The notes under the pieces were generated by a model. The model worked only from the letters and a program-made list of their open reading frames with translations, had not been told where the DNA came from and made no database searches. 64,000 nucleotides of DNA from Gemmatimonadaceae bacterium (GTDB taxonomy: Bacteria; Gemmatimonadota; Gemmatimonadetes; Gemmatimonadales; Gemmatimonadaceae), in contig JAICLZ010000011.1 of NCBI GenBank assembly GCA_025929535.1, forward strand, positions 1-64,000, in the 5' to 3' direction. Every line of letters begins with the position of its first letter. The stretch's first letter is position 1. A program made the position numbers and the translations under genes. Shown here one piece after another: positions 9,673-18,408 of the stretch.

Positions 9673-11526
9673 TCACTTGCACTCTTGCGATGCAAAGGAC
9701 CGGATTTCGCCGGCCTGCGGATGGGAGGTTGCCTTCGCGATCAAGGTCAGAACCGCGCAGCCGCGCTGGTGCGCTGCGGCATCGTTCGTGGCGCCCGCAC
9801 GCTGGATCATAGCACGTGCGAGATAGAAAAGCGCAGTCACGCTGTCATCACGTGTCGGAAGCAGCGGCATCGCGCCGCGAATGGCCGACATCGCGTCCCC
9901 CGGCTTGTTCGCATCGACCATGTGGCCCGCCGCGTCCACCGCTGCGCGCGCCTGATCGGCGTTGGTTGGCGCCGCGGTCGCGCTCGCGGGAGGTTGCGTG
10001 GGCGGCGTTGGTGGCGCGGGTGGTGCGCTAGGCGGCGCCTTTTGCACGGACGGAGGAGTCGTCGCGACCACGGGCGGCTTGCCGCTGACAGGTGCGACTT
10101 CGTTGGCCGCGCTCCGCTCCCGAAGGCGCGATGCCACTTCACCACTCGGCACCTTGAGCTTCGGAGTCGAAACCGGTGGTGGTGGCGCAGGGGCGGGTGC
10201 CGGAGCAGGGGCATGGGTGGCCTCCGATGTCGAGTCGGATACCGGCGCAGGCACCGGCGCAGCTACCGGCACCGTCGGCGGCACCGGCGGAGCGCCGAGC
10301 TTCGATGAGGCCGAGTCGACGGTCTGGGTGCTGGCCACCGTCGTCTCGTGCGTCGCTCGTGCGCGGCGGTCGCGCACGAGCATTGCGCCGCCCACCACCA
10401 CGACCAGCGCCAGCGCGAGCATCGCTGGAACGAAGTACTTCTCGCGCGCCTTGCGCGTGCCCATCACAACGGATGGGGCGGGCGGCGCTGCGGGAGCCGC
10501 TGTATGCGCGCTCCCGGCGCTCACGCCTGGTGCAACAGGCATCGCCTGCGTGGGCGCCTGTTGGAGCTCGTTCGCGCTCATCCCCGCGACCGCCCCCACG
10601 AGGGCCGAGCCGAACTCGCTCGCGTGCTGGTACCGGTCCGAGGCAAGCCTCGAGAGCGCGCGATCGAGCACCGTCTGCAGCGCGGGCGGCCAGAAGAGAT
10701 CCGGGCGCGCCTCCGCGAGCGAGAGCGGACGCTCCGTGAGCCGTTTGAGCAGCGCCTCCTGCGTCGTCTGCCCCGTGAACGGCAGCATGCCGGTGAGCAT
10801 GTTGAACGTCACCAGTGCGAGCGCATACAGGTCGCTGCGGCCATCGAGCGTGTCGCCCGTGAGCTGCTCCGGCGACATGTACTCGGGGGTTCCGACAACG
10901 AGTCCCGTGCGCGTCACCTTCTGCCCCGCGCCTTCCGCGGCCTTCGCGATCCCGAAGTCGACGACCTTCACGAGATCCGCGCCGTCGCGCCCGCGCGAGA
11001 TCATGATGTTGTCGGGCTTGAGATCGCGATGCACGATCCCGCGCTCGTGCGCCGCCTCGAGCGCGCTCGCCACCTGTCGCGCGATCTCGGCCGCTCGCGG
11101 CGCTGGCAGCGCACCCAGCGCCTCGCACAGCTTCGTGAGCGACTCGCCCTCGACGAACTCCATCGCGAGATAAATCAGGCCGTCGGACGTTTCTCCGAAG
11201 TCATATATGGCGGCGATGTTCGGATGGTTGATCTTGCTCGCGTTCGCGGCCTCGCGATTGAAGCGGCCCACCGCGTCGGCATCGTGCACGAGCGACGGCG
11301 TCATCACCTTGATCGCGCTCATGCGCCCCATCTTCACGTGCTCGGCCAGATAGACCTGGCCCATGCCGCCCTCGCCCAGCTTGCGGATCACGTGGTAGCG
11401 ATCCGCGATGATCGAGCCGATGATGTCGTCGCCGGAACCCGGGGCAGAGCGAAGCCTCGAGCCATCCGTCGGGCAGAACTTCGTTTGGACGTCGTACTCC
11501 GTGCCGCACTGCGGACAGGTTTTCAC
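9673..11526 (-). CDS. Ser/Thr protein kinase (PknB type) with N-terminal zinc ribbon
   Basis: 617 residues. The start is GTG 11526, overlapping the FHA stop by 4 bp; the open frame continues upstream only as antisense-like, Arg-rich sequence. Residues 1-25 form a zinc ribbon (C-P-Q-C ... F-C-P-T-D-G). The kinase domain (about 40-305) has G-E-G-G-M-G, the A-I-K lysine, H-R-D-L-K-P-D-N, D-F-G and G-T-P-E-Y-M-S-P-E. A Pro/Ala-rich region holds one transmembrane helix (about 365-385), followed by another Pro-rich linker and a C-terminal helical domain of about 90 residues that resembles a TPR-like fold and would face the periplasm. It is a classic membrane kinase coupled to the FHA protein upstream and PP2C phosphatase downstream. 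Confidence 0.93.
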   Translation of the reverse strand: MKTCPQCGTEYDVQTKFCPTDGSRLRSAPGSGDDIIGSIIADRYHVIRKLGEGGMGQVYLAEHVKMGRMSAIKVMTPSLVHDADAVGRFNREAANASKINHPNIAAIYDFGETSDGLIYLAMEFVEGESLTKLCEALGALPAPRAAEIARQVASALEAAHERGIVHRDLKPDNIMISRGRDGADLVKVVDFGIAKAAEGAGQKVTRTGLVVGTPEYMSPEQLTGDTLDGRSDLYALALVTFNMLTGMLPFTGQTTQEALLKRLTERPLSLAEARPDLFWPPALQTVLDRALSRLASDRYQHASEFGSALVGAVAGMSANELQQAPTQAMPVAPGVSAGSAHTAAPAAPPAPSVVMGTRKAREKYFVPAMLALALVVVVGGAMLVRDRRARATHETTVASTQTVDSASSKLGAPPVPPTVPVAAPVPAPVSDSTSEATHAPAPAPAPAPPPPVSTPKLKVPSGEVASRLRERSAANEVAPVSGKPPVVATTPPSVQKAPPSAPPAPPTPPTQPPASATAAPTNADQARAAVDAAGHMVDANKPGDAMSAIRGAMPLLPTRDDSVTALFYLARAMIQRAGATNDAAAHQRGCAVLTLIAKATSHPQAGEIRSFASQECK

Positions 11527-12641
11527 ACACTCTCCACGCGGAGCACCTGATCGCCCAGGAGCACGCGCTGCCCCACCTTGAGCGCGCGCTCGCCGCGCAC
11601 CGCGACGCCCACGCCGTTGCGGCTGCCGAGGTCGTGGAGGATGAACGCACCGTCCACTTCGCGCAGCTCGGCGTGCCGGCCGCTCATCGTCTGATCGTAC
11701 GGGAAGGTCCAGTCGCCCGCATCGCGCCCGATCGTGATCGTGCGTCCCTGCGCGAGATACTGGCTGTCGCGCACGCTGCCGTCGGCTCTGAGCTGCGAGA
11801 GACGCGCGATGTCCGGCACCGGCGTGAGCGAGCCGACGCGGCGCGTGCCGTCCGCATCGGCGCGCGGCGCCGCGGGAGTGCCGAGCCGCTGGAACTCGAG
11901 AATCTGCGAGCCGATGAGCAGCACGTCCGTGTCGGCGAGCGAGTATGGCCCGTCGATGAACACCCACGTGCGATTGCACGAGCCCAGATCGCGAACGAAG
12001 AGCGTGCCCTCGCGCACGACGAGGCGCGCGTGGATGGGGGAGAGATACTGGTCATCCTCGAACGCGAGATCGCAGGCGCCGCGTCCCACGGTCATCTCGG
12101 GCTGGTCCATGGCGATCGTGCGCTTCACTTCCCCCTGCTCATCGAGCACCGCGATGCGTGTGGTCGACTCGGCACGCTTGGCCGTGAAGGGGAGCGTCTT
12201 CGCGACGACCTTGGTCGCCGGCGCGGCCTCCGGCGCCTCGAGTGACGCACCGCAGGCGGCGCAGAACGTGTCGAGCTCGGGGCGAATGGCCGAGCCGCAG
12301 GTCACGCACGATTGCGCGGTGTCGAGCCGGGCATCGGTACGCCTGCCGCAGTGCGCGCAGAATGGGAGCCCCGACTGGATGACGCTGCCACACCATCCGC
12401 AGCTCACTGTGTCTTCTCCGGGCACGGGCGCGCGATGCGCGAAGGGAAAATCGAGGGCACGCGCAGCGTTGGACGCTCGCCTGCCGATGCTCGGCGAGGG
12501 GCGGTGCAGGTGCGGCGGCCGCGCGCCAACCGAGGGCCCCGGCGACATCGAAGCGGCTGCGGCGCCCACGGGTTTTCCGCAGTCGATGCAGAACTGAGAC
12601 TCGGGTGTATTCGAGCGACCACAGAATGCGCAGACAGTCAA
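11523..12641 (-). CDS. Zinc-ribbon and double FHA-domain protein
   Basis: 372 residues starting at TTG 12641; the start is fixed by a GGAGG 8 bp upstream. Three N-terminal zinc-ribbon units are visible (C-A-F-C ... C-I-D-C; C-G-W-C ... C-A-H-C; C-V-T-C ... C-A-A-C), spread over about 135 residues with a Pro-rich stretch. Two FHA domains follow. The second has the canonical phosphothreonine pocket (G-R-D, S-G-R-H-A and G-S-R-N-G). The first keeps the Gly-Arg and Ser...His but has C-N-R-T in place of R-N-G-T, so it may bind weakly. Upstream of and coupled to the Ser/Thr kinase, it is the likely phospho-reader or scaffold. Confidence 0.9.
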   Translation of the reverse strand: MTVCAFCGRSNTPESQFCIDCGKPVGAAAASMSPGPSVGARPPHLHRPSPSIGRRASNAARALDFPFAHRAPVPGEDTVSCGWCGSVIQSGLPFCAHCGRRTDARLDTAQSCVTCGSAIRPELDTFCAACGASLEAPEAAPATKVVAKTLPFTAKRAESTTRIAVLDEQGEVKRTIAMDQPEMTVGRGACDLAFEDDQYLSPIHARLVVREGTLFVRDLGSCNRTWVFIDGPYSLADTDVLLIGSQILEFQRLGTPAAPRADADGTRRVGSLTPVPDIARLSQLRADGSVRDSQYLAQGRTITIGRDAGDWTFPYDQTMSGRHAELREVDGAFILHDLGSRNGVGVAVRGERALKVGQRVLLGDQVLRVESV

Positions 12642-12678
12642 GCGTGAGCCTCCAGGGAGTACCCCGGTAAGACGCGTG

Positions 12679-12708
12679 AATATACGGCGAGGTCAATACG
12701 AAGAGCAA
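12679..12708 (-). promoter_or_regulatory. Possible promoter for the FHA-kinase-phosphatase operon
   Basis: On the minus strand, TTGCTC (12703-12708), an 18 bp spacer and TATATT (12679-12684) sit 38 bp upstream of the TTG start. It lies in the 144 bp divergent region shared with the amidase gene. Confidence 0.4.
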
Positions 12709-12785
12709 TGAAATCAAACGCCGAGAACGACTTACCGAGTTCGACGGACTCCCTGATTTCCGGGTGCGCAATTAGGTTGGACTCA

Positions 12786-14594
12786 ATGCGTTCATCTCTC
12801 GTTGGCGCGTCTGTGCTGCTCGCAGCCTGCGCGACCGCGTCCCCTCCCACGCCCACCACCGCCACTCCCGCCGCTGCCGCGCACGCCAAGGCAGCGACGG
12901 CGTTGCCGCCGATCCCGCTCGTCACAGGTGCGCTGAAGCCGACCGTCGTCTATCCCGTAGCCAACTCCCTGGTCGAGGCGCGCGACTCGAACTTCATCTT
13001 CGGGTCCACCGGCAACGGACGGGCCAAGCTCTGGATCAACGGTGCGCCCGTGCCCGTTGCGCCGAACGGCGCTTTCCTCGCCTGGCTGCCGGTGCCGCCC
13101 GCGGAAACTCCGCGCTACGAGCTGCTCGCGATCGTCGGCACGGACACGGCGCGCGTGGACCATCCGGTGCGGCTCAAGCCACCGCCGGTTCGCCTCGACC
13201 TCAACGGACCGCTCGCGTACGACACGGCGTCCGTGAGTCCCGGAAGCCGGCTGGTGCTGCGCGATGATGACACGGTTCGGGTGAGCGTGCGCACGGCGCC
13301 CAATGCATCGGTGGTATGGCGCGGCGACGCCGGCGCGGCGATGGCGCTCACTCCCGCAGGCACGTCGTTCGCCGCCGACATGCCCGCGCGGATGCTGCGC
13401 TCACGCACCGAGCTGCTGCTCACGCGCGGAAGCGACACCATCCACGTGGCGGTGCCTCCGATCGGCATCGCGCTGGCGAACGAGTGGGCAATGCTCGGCG
13501 CGGACAGTACGGGTGTCGATGCGACGGATCAGGAGCTGATCGGCCGACCGGTCCCCGGCGGAACGTACAAGTGGTTTCTCCTGCCGGGCACCGCGCTCGA
13601 AGTCACGGGCCGCAACGGGGATTTCTCGCGCGTGCGGCTCGATTCGCAGCTCGAGATCTGGGTGACCACGGCCGAGCTCCACGCGCTGCCGGCCGCGTGG
13701 CTGCCGATCCGCCGCGTGACGGGAAACGTGCGCATCGAATCGCATCCGGAGTGGGTGGACCTCATCGTGCCCATGCCGGGGCGGCCGCCGTACTACGTGG
13801 AGGAAGCGCCGCACGAGCTCACGGTCACGCTCTATGGCACGACGATCAATACGGATCTCGTGAACTACGGCGCGAACGATTCCCTCGTGAGCGATGCGCG
13901 GTGGACTCAGGAAACGGACCAGCGCGGCCACTTCAGGCTCCGCCTCTCCGGTCCGGAGTACGGCTATCTCGCCTTCTGGCAGAACGGCGCGTTCGTGCTG
14001 CGTGTGCGGCGGCCGCCGCGCATCGATTCGGGATCACCGCTCAAGGGGCTCACGATCGCGATCGATCCGGGTCATCCGCCCATTGGCGCGACGGGACCGA
14101 CGGGATTGTACGAGCCGGTACCCACGCTCGCAGTGGGGCTCGTGGTGCAGCAGATGCTGGAGCAGCGCGGCGCGAACGTGGTGATGACGCGCTCCACGCC
14201 CGATCCCGTCGCGCTCGGTGATCGCCCCATCATCGCGCGCAAGGCAAACGCGAACGCGCTGGTGTCGATTCACCTGAACGCGCTGCCGGACGGGATCAAT
14301 CCGTTCACCTCCAACGGCACCGGCGCATACTATTTTCGCTCGCACTCGATCGCGCTCGCGCGCGAGCTCGAGCGCGCGATGGTGGCGCGCATGGGGCTGC
14401 GCAACCTGGGCATCAACTACGACAATCTGCGCCTCGCGCGCCCCACCTGGATGCCGGCGGTGCTGTGCGAGGGCGCCTTCCTCATGATCCCCGAACAGGA
14501 GAACGCCCTCCGCACGCCCGACTTTCAGCGCGCGTACGCGACGGCGATCGTGGACGGGCTCGAGAGCTATTTCCGGTCCCTGCCGTCGCAATGA
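12786..14594 (+). CDS. N-acetylmuramoyl-L-alanine amidase (Amidase_3), lipoprotein
   Basis: 602 residues from ATG 12786, chosen because it directly gives a lipoprotein signal peptide with lipobox L-A-A-C; the frame is open further upstream. The catalytic domain occupies the last ~200 residues: D-P-G-H (His430), a Glu in the following G-L-Y-E-P, S-I-H-L-N-A and the C-terminal C-E-G-A-F-L, which together give the zinc ligands and catalytic Glu of Amidase_3 enzymes. The first ~400 residues are beta-rich and unassigned (SH3-like and AMIN-like segments are possible). It should cleave the MurNAc-L-Ala bond in the periplasm while tethered to a membrane. The stop overlaps the next start (ATGA), so the two proteins are likely made together. 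Confidence 0.88.
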   Translation: MRSSLVGASVLLAACATASPPTPTTATPAAAAHAKAATALPPIPLVTGALKPTVVYPVANSLVEARDSNFIFGSTGNGRAKLWINGAPVPVAPNGAFLAWLPVPPAETPRYELLAIVGTDTARVDHPVRLKPPPVRLDLNGPLAYDTASVSPGSRLVLRDDDTVRVSVRTAPNASVVWRGDAGAAMALTPAGTSFAADMPARMLRSRTELLLTRGSDTIHVAVPPIGIALANEWAMLGADSTGVDATDQELIGRPVPGGTYKWFLLPGTALEVTGRNGDFSRVRLDSQLEIWVTTAELHALPAAWLPIRRVTGNVRIESHPEWVDLIVPMPGRPPYYVEEAPHELTVTLYGTTINTDLVNYGANDSLVSDARWTQETDQRGHFRLRLSGPEYGYLAFWQNGAFVLRVRRPPRIDSGSPLKGLTIAIDPGHPPIGATGPTGLYEPVPTLAVGLVVQQMLEQRGANVVMTRSTPDPVALGDRPIIARKANANALVSIHLNALPDGINPFTSNGTGAYYFRSHSIALARELERAMVARMGLRNLGINYDNLRLARPTWMPAVLCEGAFLMIPEQENALRTPDFQRAYATAIVDGLESYFRSLPSQ

Positions 14595-17506
14595 TGCCCG
14601 GGCGCGCGCTCGCCGCGCTCGCACTGGCGCTCGGAGTAACGGCGCTCGGCGCGGCCGGCGACGCGCGTGCGCAGGTGGTGCCCAACGCGCACTGGCGCAC
14701 GATCGACACGAAGCATTTTCACGTGCACTTCACACCCGCGCTCGAGCCGGCGGCGCGTCGCGCCGCGGTGAGCGCGGAGCGCGCGTACGCGAGGCTCGCG
14801 ACGCAGCTCGTCGAGCCACGCGGGCCGATCGACCTCGTGGTGGCGGACAACGTCGATTTCGCGAACGGATCGACGACGCCCTTTCCCAGCAATCGCGTGA
14901 TCGTGTACGCGCATCCGCCGCTCGACGATCTGTCGCTCCGCTTCTACGATGACTGGCTCGCGCTCGTCATCACGCACGAGCTCACGCACGTGTTCCATCT
15001 CGATCGCACGCGCGGATGGTGGCGGTTCGCGCAGCACATCTTCGGCCGCTCGCCCGCGCTCTTTCCGAATCTGTATCTGCCCGGGTGGGTGACCGAAGGG
15101 CTCGCGGTCTACTACGAGAGCGATCTCACCGGCTTCGGACGGGTGGAGGGGACGTACGAGCCGATGATCATCACCTCCACCGCACACACGCACGGCATGC
15201 TCGGCATCGACAAGTGGAGCCTGTCGACCACCCGCTATCCGTACGGCGACATCGCGTACGGTGATGGCTCGCTGTTCATGGACTACCTCGCGCGCACGCG
15301 CGGCGCGCCGTCGATCTCGAAGTTCATCGAGCGATCCAGCGGCACCACGATTCCCTTTCGCCTGAATCACATGGCGAAGCAGGGATTCGGCATCTCGTTC
15401 AGCGATGCACGCCGCGCGTGGACCGACAGCGTGATGGCGAGCACGCCGCCGGAGCGCGCGCCCATGGCCGGCTGGCACGACGTGACCACGGGCGGCTACT
15501 TCGTGGGCTTTCCGCGATGGGAAAAGGACGGGTCGCTCCTCTACGTGTCATCGAACGGACGTCAGACGCCCGCGCTCCAGCGCGTGCGCACGGATGGAAC
15601 GATCGAGCGGCTCTCGCGGCGCAACGGGGAGTCGATGAACGTGCCCCTCCCCGATGGCTCCATCGTGTACTCGCAGCTCGATCTCGTCAGCCCGTACGAG
15701 GACCGGTACGACCTGTATCGCGAGAAAGACGGGCACGTCACGCGACTCACGCACGGCGCGCGGCTCACCTCCGTCGATGCGCGCGCCGACGGCGAGATCG
15801 TTGCCGTGCGCTTCGATCCGGGAACGACCTCGCTCGTGCGCGTGCGCCCCGACGGCACCTCGATTCGCGCGCTCACGAGCACGTCGCCGGACACGGAATG
15901 GGCGGAGCCCAAGTGGTCGCGACGAGGCGATCGCGTCGCCGCCACGCGATGGACCCGCGGCGGCTACACGCAGATCGTGGTGCTCGACACGCTGGGACAC
16001 GTGCTGCGCGAGCTCACGCGCGATCGCGCATCGAGCTCCCATGCGGAGTGGGCGCTCGGCGATGCGGCGATCGTCTACGCGTCCGATCGCACGGGCATCT
16101 CGCAGCTGTACGCGGAGCCCGCCCGTGGCGACGCGCGGGTGCCGAGCATTCGCCTCACGGATGTGACGACCGGCATCTTCTGGCCGGCGATATCGCCGGA
16201 TGGCGAGTCGATTGCGGCCGTGCGCTGGGAGAGTGACGGCTACCACGTTGGCGTGGCGCCGCTCGGCCGCGCGCTGCAGGGACCGACGGGCGGAGCGGTG
16301 CGAATCGCGGACAACGGGGCAGACAGCGCAGATCCGTCGCCGCCGCTCGCGAGCGATGCGCCGTCGCGCGGCTATTCGCCCTGGCGATCGCTGCTCCCGC
16401 GCTACTGGCTGCCGCTGGTTGGTCAGAACAATTTCGGCGGCTACACCGTGGGCGCGTACACGAGCGGCAGCGACGTCGTGAACCGGCACGCGTACGCGGC
16501 GCAGGTGCTGTTCGACTTCGCGCGCGCGCAGCACACGGCGGAGGTGAGCTACAGCTATGCGGGGCTGGGACAGCCGGTGCTCCAGGCCGATGCGAATCAG
16601 TACTGGGATGCGTATCGCGCGGTGGACAGCGCCGGCAGCTTCGTGGGCGATCTCTTTCGGCGCACGCGCGACTTCGAGCTCGGTGCCACCTTCGTTCGTC
16701 CGCGTGTGCGCACGAACGCGTATCTGAGCGTGTTCGGCACGTACGAGGCGCGCGACTACACCACGGACCCCGCGCCGCTGATCTCGCAGATCGCCGGCCT
16801 CGAGGATCCGTCGCGCCGCTACTGGATTCTCTCGTCGTCCGCCGGCTGGTCGAACGCGCAGGGCGCCGCGCTCTCGATCTCGCCGGAGGACGGCGTGTCG
16901 ATCGGCGTGAGCGGCCGACTCAAGTGGCTCGACGGCGGCGGGCCGCTCGCGTCGAAGAACGTGTCGGCCGCGCTCACCGAGTACAAGTCGATCGACGCGG
17001 GCGGCTTCGCGCGGCACGTGCTCGCGGTGCGCGCGGCCGGGGGTGTGGCGGGGGGCGCCGAGCAGAACGAGTTCGATCTCGGCGGCGCGAGCGGCGCGAA
17101 CATCGCGGCGCTGCCGGGGCTCTCGCTCGGTGCGCGGCGCACCTTCGCGGTGCGCGGATTCCCGGTGGGGGTGGAGAGCGGCACGCGCATCGTGGCGGGC
17201 TCGCTCGAGTACCGCGTTCCGTTCACGCGCAATCAGCACGGCTTCGGACTGTGGCCCGTGTTTCTCGATCGCACCTCGCTTTCCTTTTTTGGAGATGCCG
17301 GAAGCGCGAGCGGCGGATTCGGCATGCGGGGGTCGATTGCGGACAACTGGATCGCGTCGGCGGGTGCGGAGCTCGGAATCAATCTCGCGGTGCCGTACGA
17401 CGTCCCCTACCTTTTACGGATCGGCGTGGCGGCACCGGTGGTGAATCACTCCGGGCTCGATGTGAGCTCGCCGAGCGTGTACGTGCGGCTCGGATTTTCA
17501 TTCTGA
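14591..17506 (+). CDS. HExxH metallopeptidase-like, beta-propeller and outer-membrane barrel protein
   Basis: 971 residues from ATG 14591 (or 14594), overlapping the amidase stop. An N-terminal signal peptide ending near A-R-A-Q-V is followed by a gluzincin-like domain: H-E-L-T-H at 129-133, then the W-V-T-E-G-L-A segment supplying the likely third zinc ligand. Residues about 290-570 contain repeated TolB/WD40-like units (x-x-S-P-D-G-E, W-S-R-R-G-D, Y-A-S-D-R-T-G). The last ~370 residues alternate polar and aromatic residues and end in F-S-F, as in an outer-membrane beta-barrel with a C-terminal aromatic. The architecture predicts a surface- or periplasm-facing peptidase carried by its own barrel. 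Function is unknown; coupling to an amidase suggests envelope work. Confidence 0.8.
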   Translation: MMPGRALAALALALGVTALGAAGDARAQVVPNAHWRTIDTKHFHVHFTPALEPAARRAAVSAERAYARLATQLVEPRGPIDLVVADNVDFANGSTTPFPSNRVIVYAHPPLDDLSLRFYDDWLALVITHELTHVFHLDRTRGWWRFAQHIFGRSPALFPNLYLPGWVTEGLAVYYESDLTGFGRVEGTYEPMIITSTAHTHGMLGIDKWSLSTTRYPYGDIAYGDGSLFMDYLARTRGAPSISKFIERSSGTTIPFRLNHMAKQGFGISFSDARRAWTDSVMASTPPERAPMAGWHDVTTGGYFVGFPRWEKDGSLLYVSSNGRQTPALQRVRTDGTIERLSRRNGESMNVPLPDGSIVYSQLDLVSPYEDRYDLYREKDGHVTRLTHGARLTSVDARADGEIVAVRFDPGTTSLVRVRPDGTSIRALTSTSPDTEWAEPKWSRRGDRVAATRWTRGGYTQIVVLDTLGHVLRELTRDRASSSHAEWALGDAAIVYASDRTGISQLYAEPARGDARVPSIRLTDVTTGIFWPAISPDGESIAAVRWESDGYHVGVAPLGRALQGPTGGAVRIADNGADSADPSPPLASDAPSRGYSPWRSLLPRYWLPLVGQNNFGGYTVGAYTSGSDVVNRHAYAAQVLFDFARAQHTAEVSYSYAGLGQPVLQADANQYWDAYRAVDSAGSFVGDLFRRTRDFELGATFVRPRVRTNAYLSVFGTYEARDYTTDPAPLISQIAGLEDPSRRYWILSSSAGWSNAQGAALSISPEDGVSIGVSGRLKWLDGGGPLASKNVSAALTEYKSIDAGGFARHVLAVRAAGGVAGGAEQNEFDLGGASGANIAALPGLSLGARRTFAVRGFPVGVESGTRIVAGSLEYRVPFTRNQHGFGLWPVFLDRTSLSFFGDAGSASGGFGMRGSIADNWIASAGAELGINLAVPYDVPYLLRIGVAAPVVNHSGLDVSSPSVYVRLGFSF

Positions 17507-17537
17507 GCTTTCCATTCTTTTTTTTCGTGAGCGTGTC

Positions 17538-18041
17538 GTGAGCATCGATTCCAGCGCCTTCGTCCATCCGCTTGCCGTGATCATCGGCGACGTCACGCTG
17601 GGTCCGCGCGTGTCCGTCTGGCCTACTGCGGTGATCCGCGGGGACAACGATCGCATCACGATCGGCGCAGACACGAACGTGCAGGACGGAGCGGTGCTGC
17701 ACGTCGATCACGGCTTTCCGCTGGAGATCGGGTCGCGGGTGTCGATCGGCCATCGCGCCGTGCTGCACGGGGCCACGGTCGAGGACGATTGCCTGATCGC
17801 GATGGGAGCGATCCTGCTGAACGGCGTGGTGGTGGGCGCGGGCTCGCTGGTGGGTGCTGGCGCGGTGTGCAGGGAGGGGATGCGCATTCCGCCGCGGTCG
17901 GTGGTGCTGGGGGTGCCGGGCCGGGTGGCGCGGGAGGCGACGTCGGAGATCACGGCGCGTATCGAGCAGACGGTGGTGAGCTACCTGATGCTGAAAGAGG
18001 AGTATAGGTCGGGGAAATATCCGTTGCGGCGGGGCACGTGA
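17538..18041 (+). CDS. Gamma-class carbonic anhydrase family protein
   Basis: 167 residues from GTG 17538, the usual length for the family. The left-handed beta-helix hexapeptide pattern is plain. The active-site elements V-I-R-G-D, N-V-Q-D-G, H-V-D-H-G and I-G-H-R-A-V-L-H-G give the three zinc histidines. The family (YrdA/PaaY/CaiE-like) includes true carbonic anhydrases and metal-binding relatives with other or no known activity, so hydration of CO2 is probable but not certain. No signal peptide. It follows the barrel protein by 31 bp on the same strand. Confidence 0.9.
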   Translation: MSIDSSAFVHPLAVIIGDVTLGPRVSVWPTAVIRGDNDRITIGADTNVQDGAVLHVDHGFPLEIGSRVSIGHRAVLHGATVEDDCLIAMGAILLNGVVVGAGSLVGAGAVCREGMRIPPRSVVLGVPGRVAREATSEITARIEQTVVSYLMLKEEYRSGKYPLRRGT

Positions 18042-18408
18042 AAGCAGGCAAGCAGAGCGAAATGACCTTGCACAGGCGCGAGCTCGCGGGAACGGACAAT
18101 GCATCGGGCGTGAATTGGGTGTTGCGTTGGAAGTCCATGGAGCGTCGGTGGTTGAGAGCAGAATCGCGCGCAGGAGGCTGGACGTAACCGGTTAGACGCT
18201 TGCGTTGGCGCGCGCGATTGTGGAGGGATTGTTGATGACCTTCGCCGCCGGCAGCTTTGTGATGTGGATAGCGCAACTCGTTGCAATCTGGTAAGTTACG
18301 AAATGACTTGCGCGGAATCACGAACCCCCGTATTGTCCGCCCCCACGCCATCGCACCCTTTTTTTCAGCCAGCTTTTCGCGTCCCGTTGGACAAGGAGTC
18401 TTTCCATT
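18042..18408 (+). other. Intergenic region upstream of nrdJ, no gene seen
   Basis: 367 bp without a convincing reading frame. It holds the nrdJ leader: a small palindrome GCAAC-TC-GTTGC at about 18271-18282, a T7 run near 18360 and a GGAG ribosome binding site before ATG 18409. A cobalamin riboswitch was looked for because NrdJ uses B12, but no B12-box-like sequence was recognised. Confidence 0.6.

Noticed and set aside
15548-17239. 563-codon open frame on the minus strand
   Set aside because: Antisense to the barrel protein; Arg/His-rich composition typical of shadow frames in GC-rich DNA and no family resemblance.
18042-18408. Cobalamin riboswitch before nrdJ
   Set aside because: Expected by function but no B12-box-like element or adequate helices were seen.
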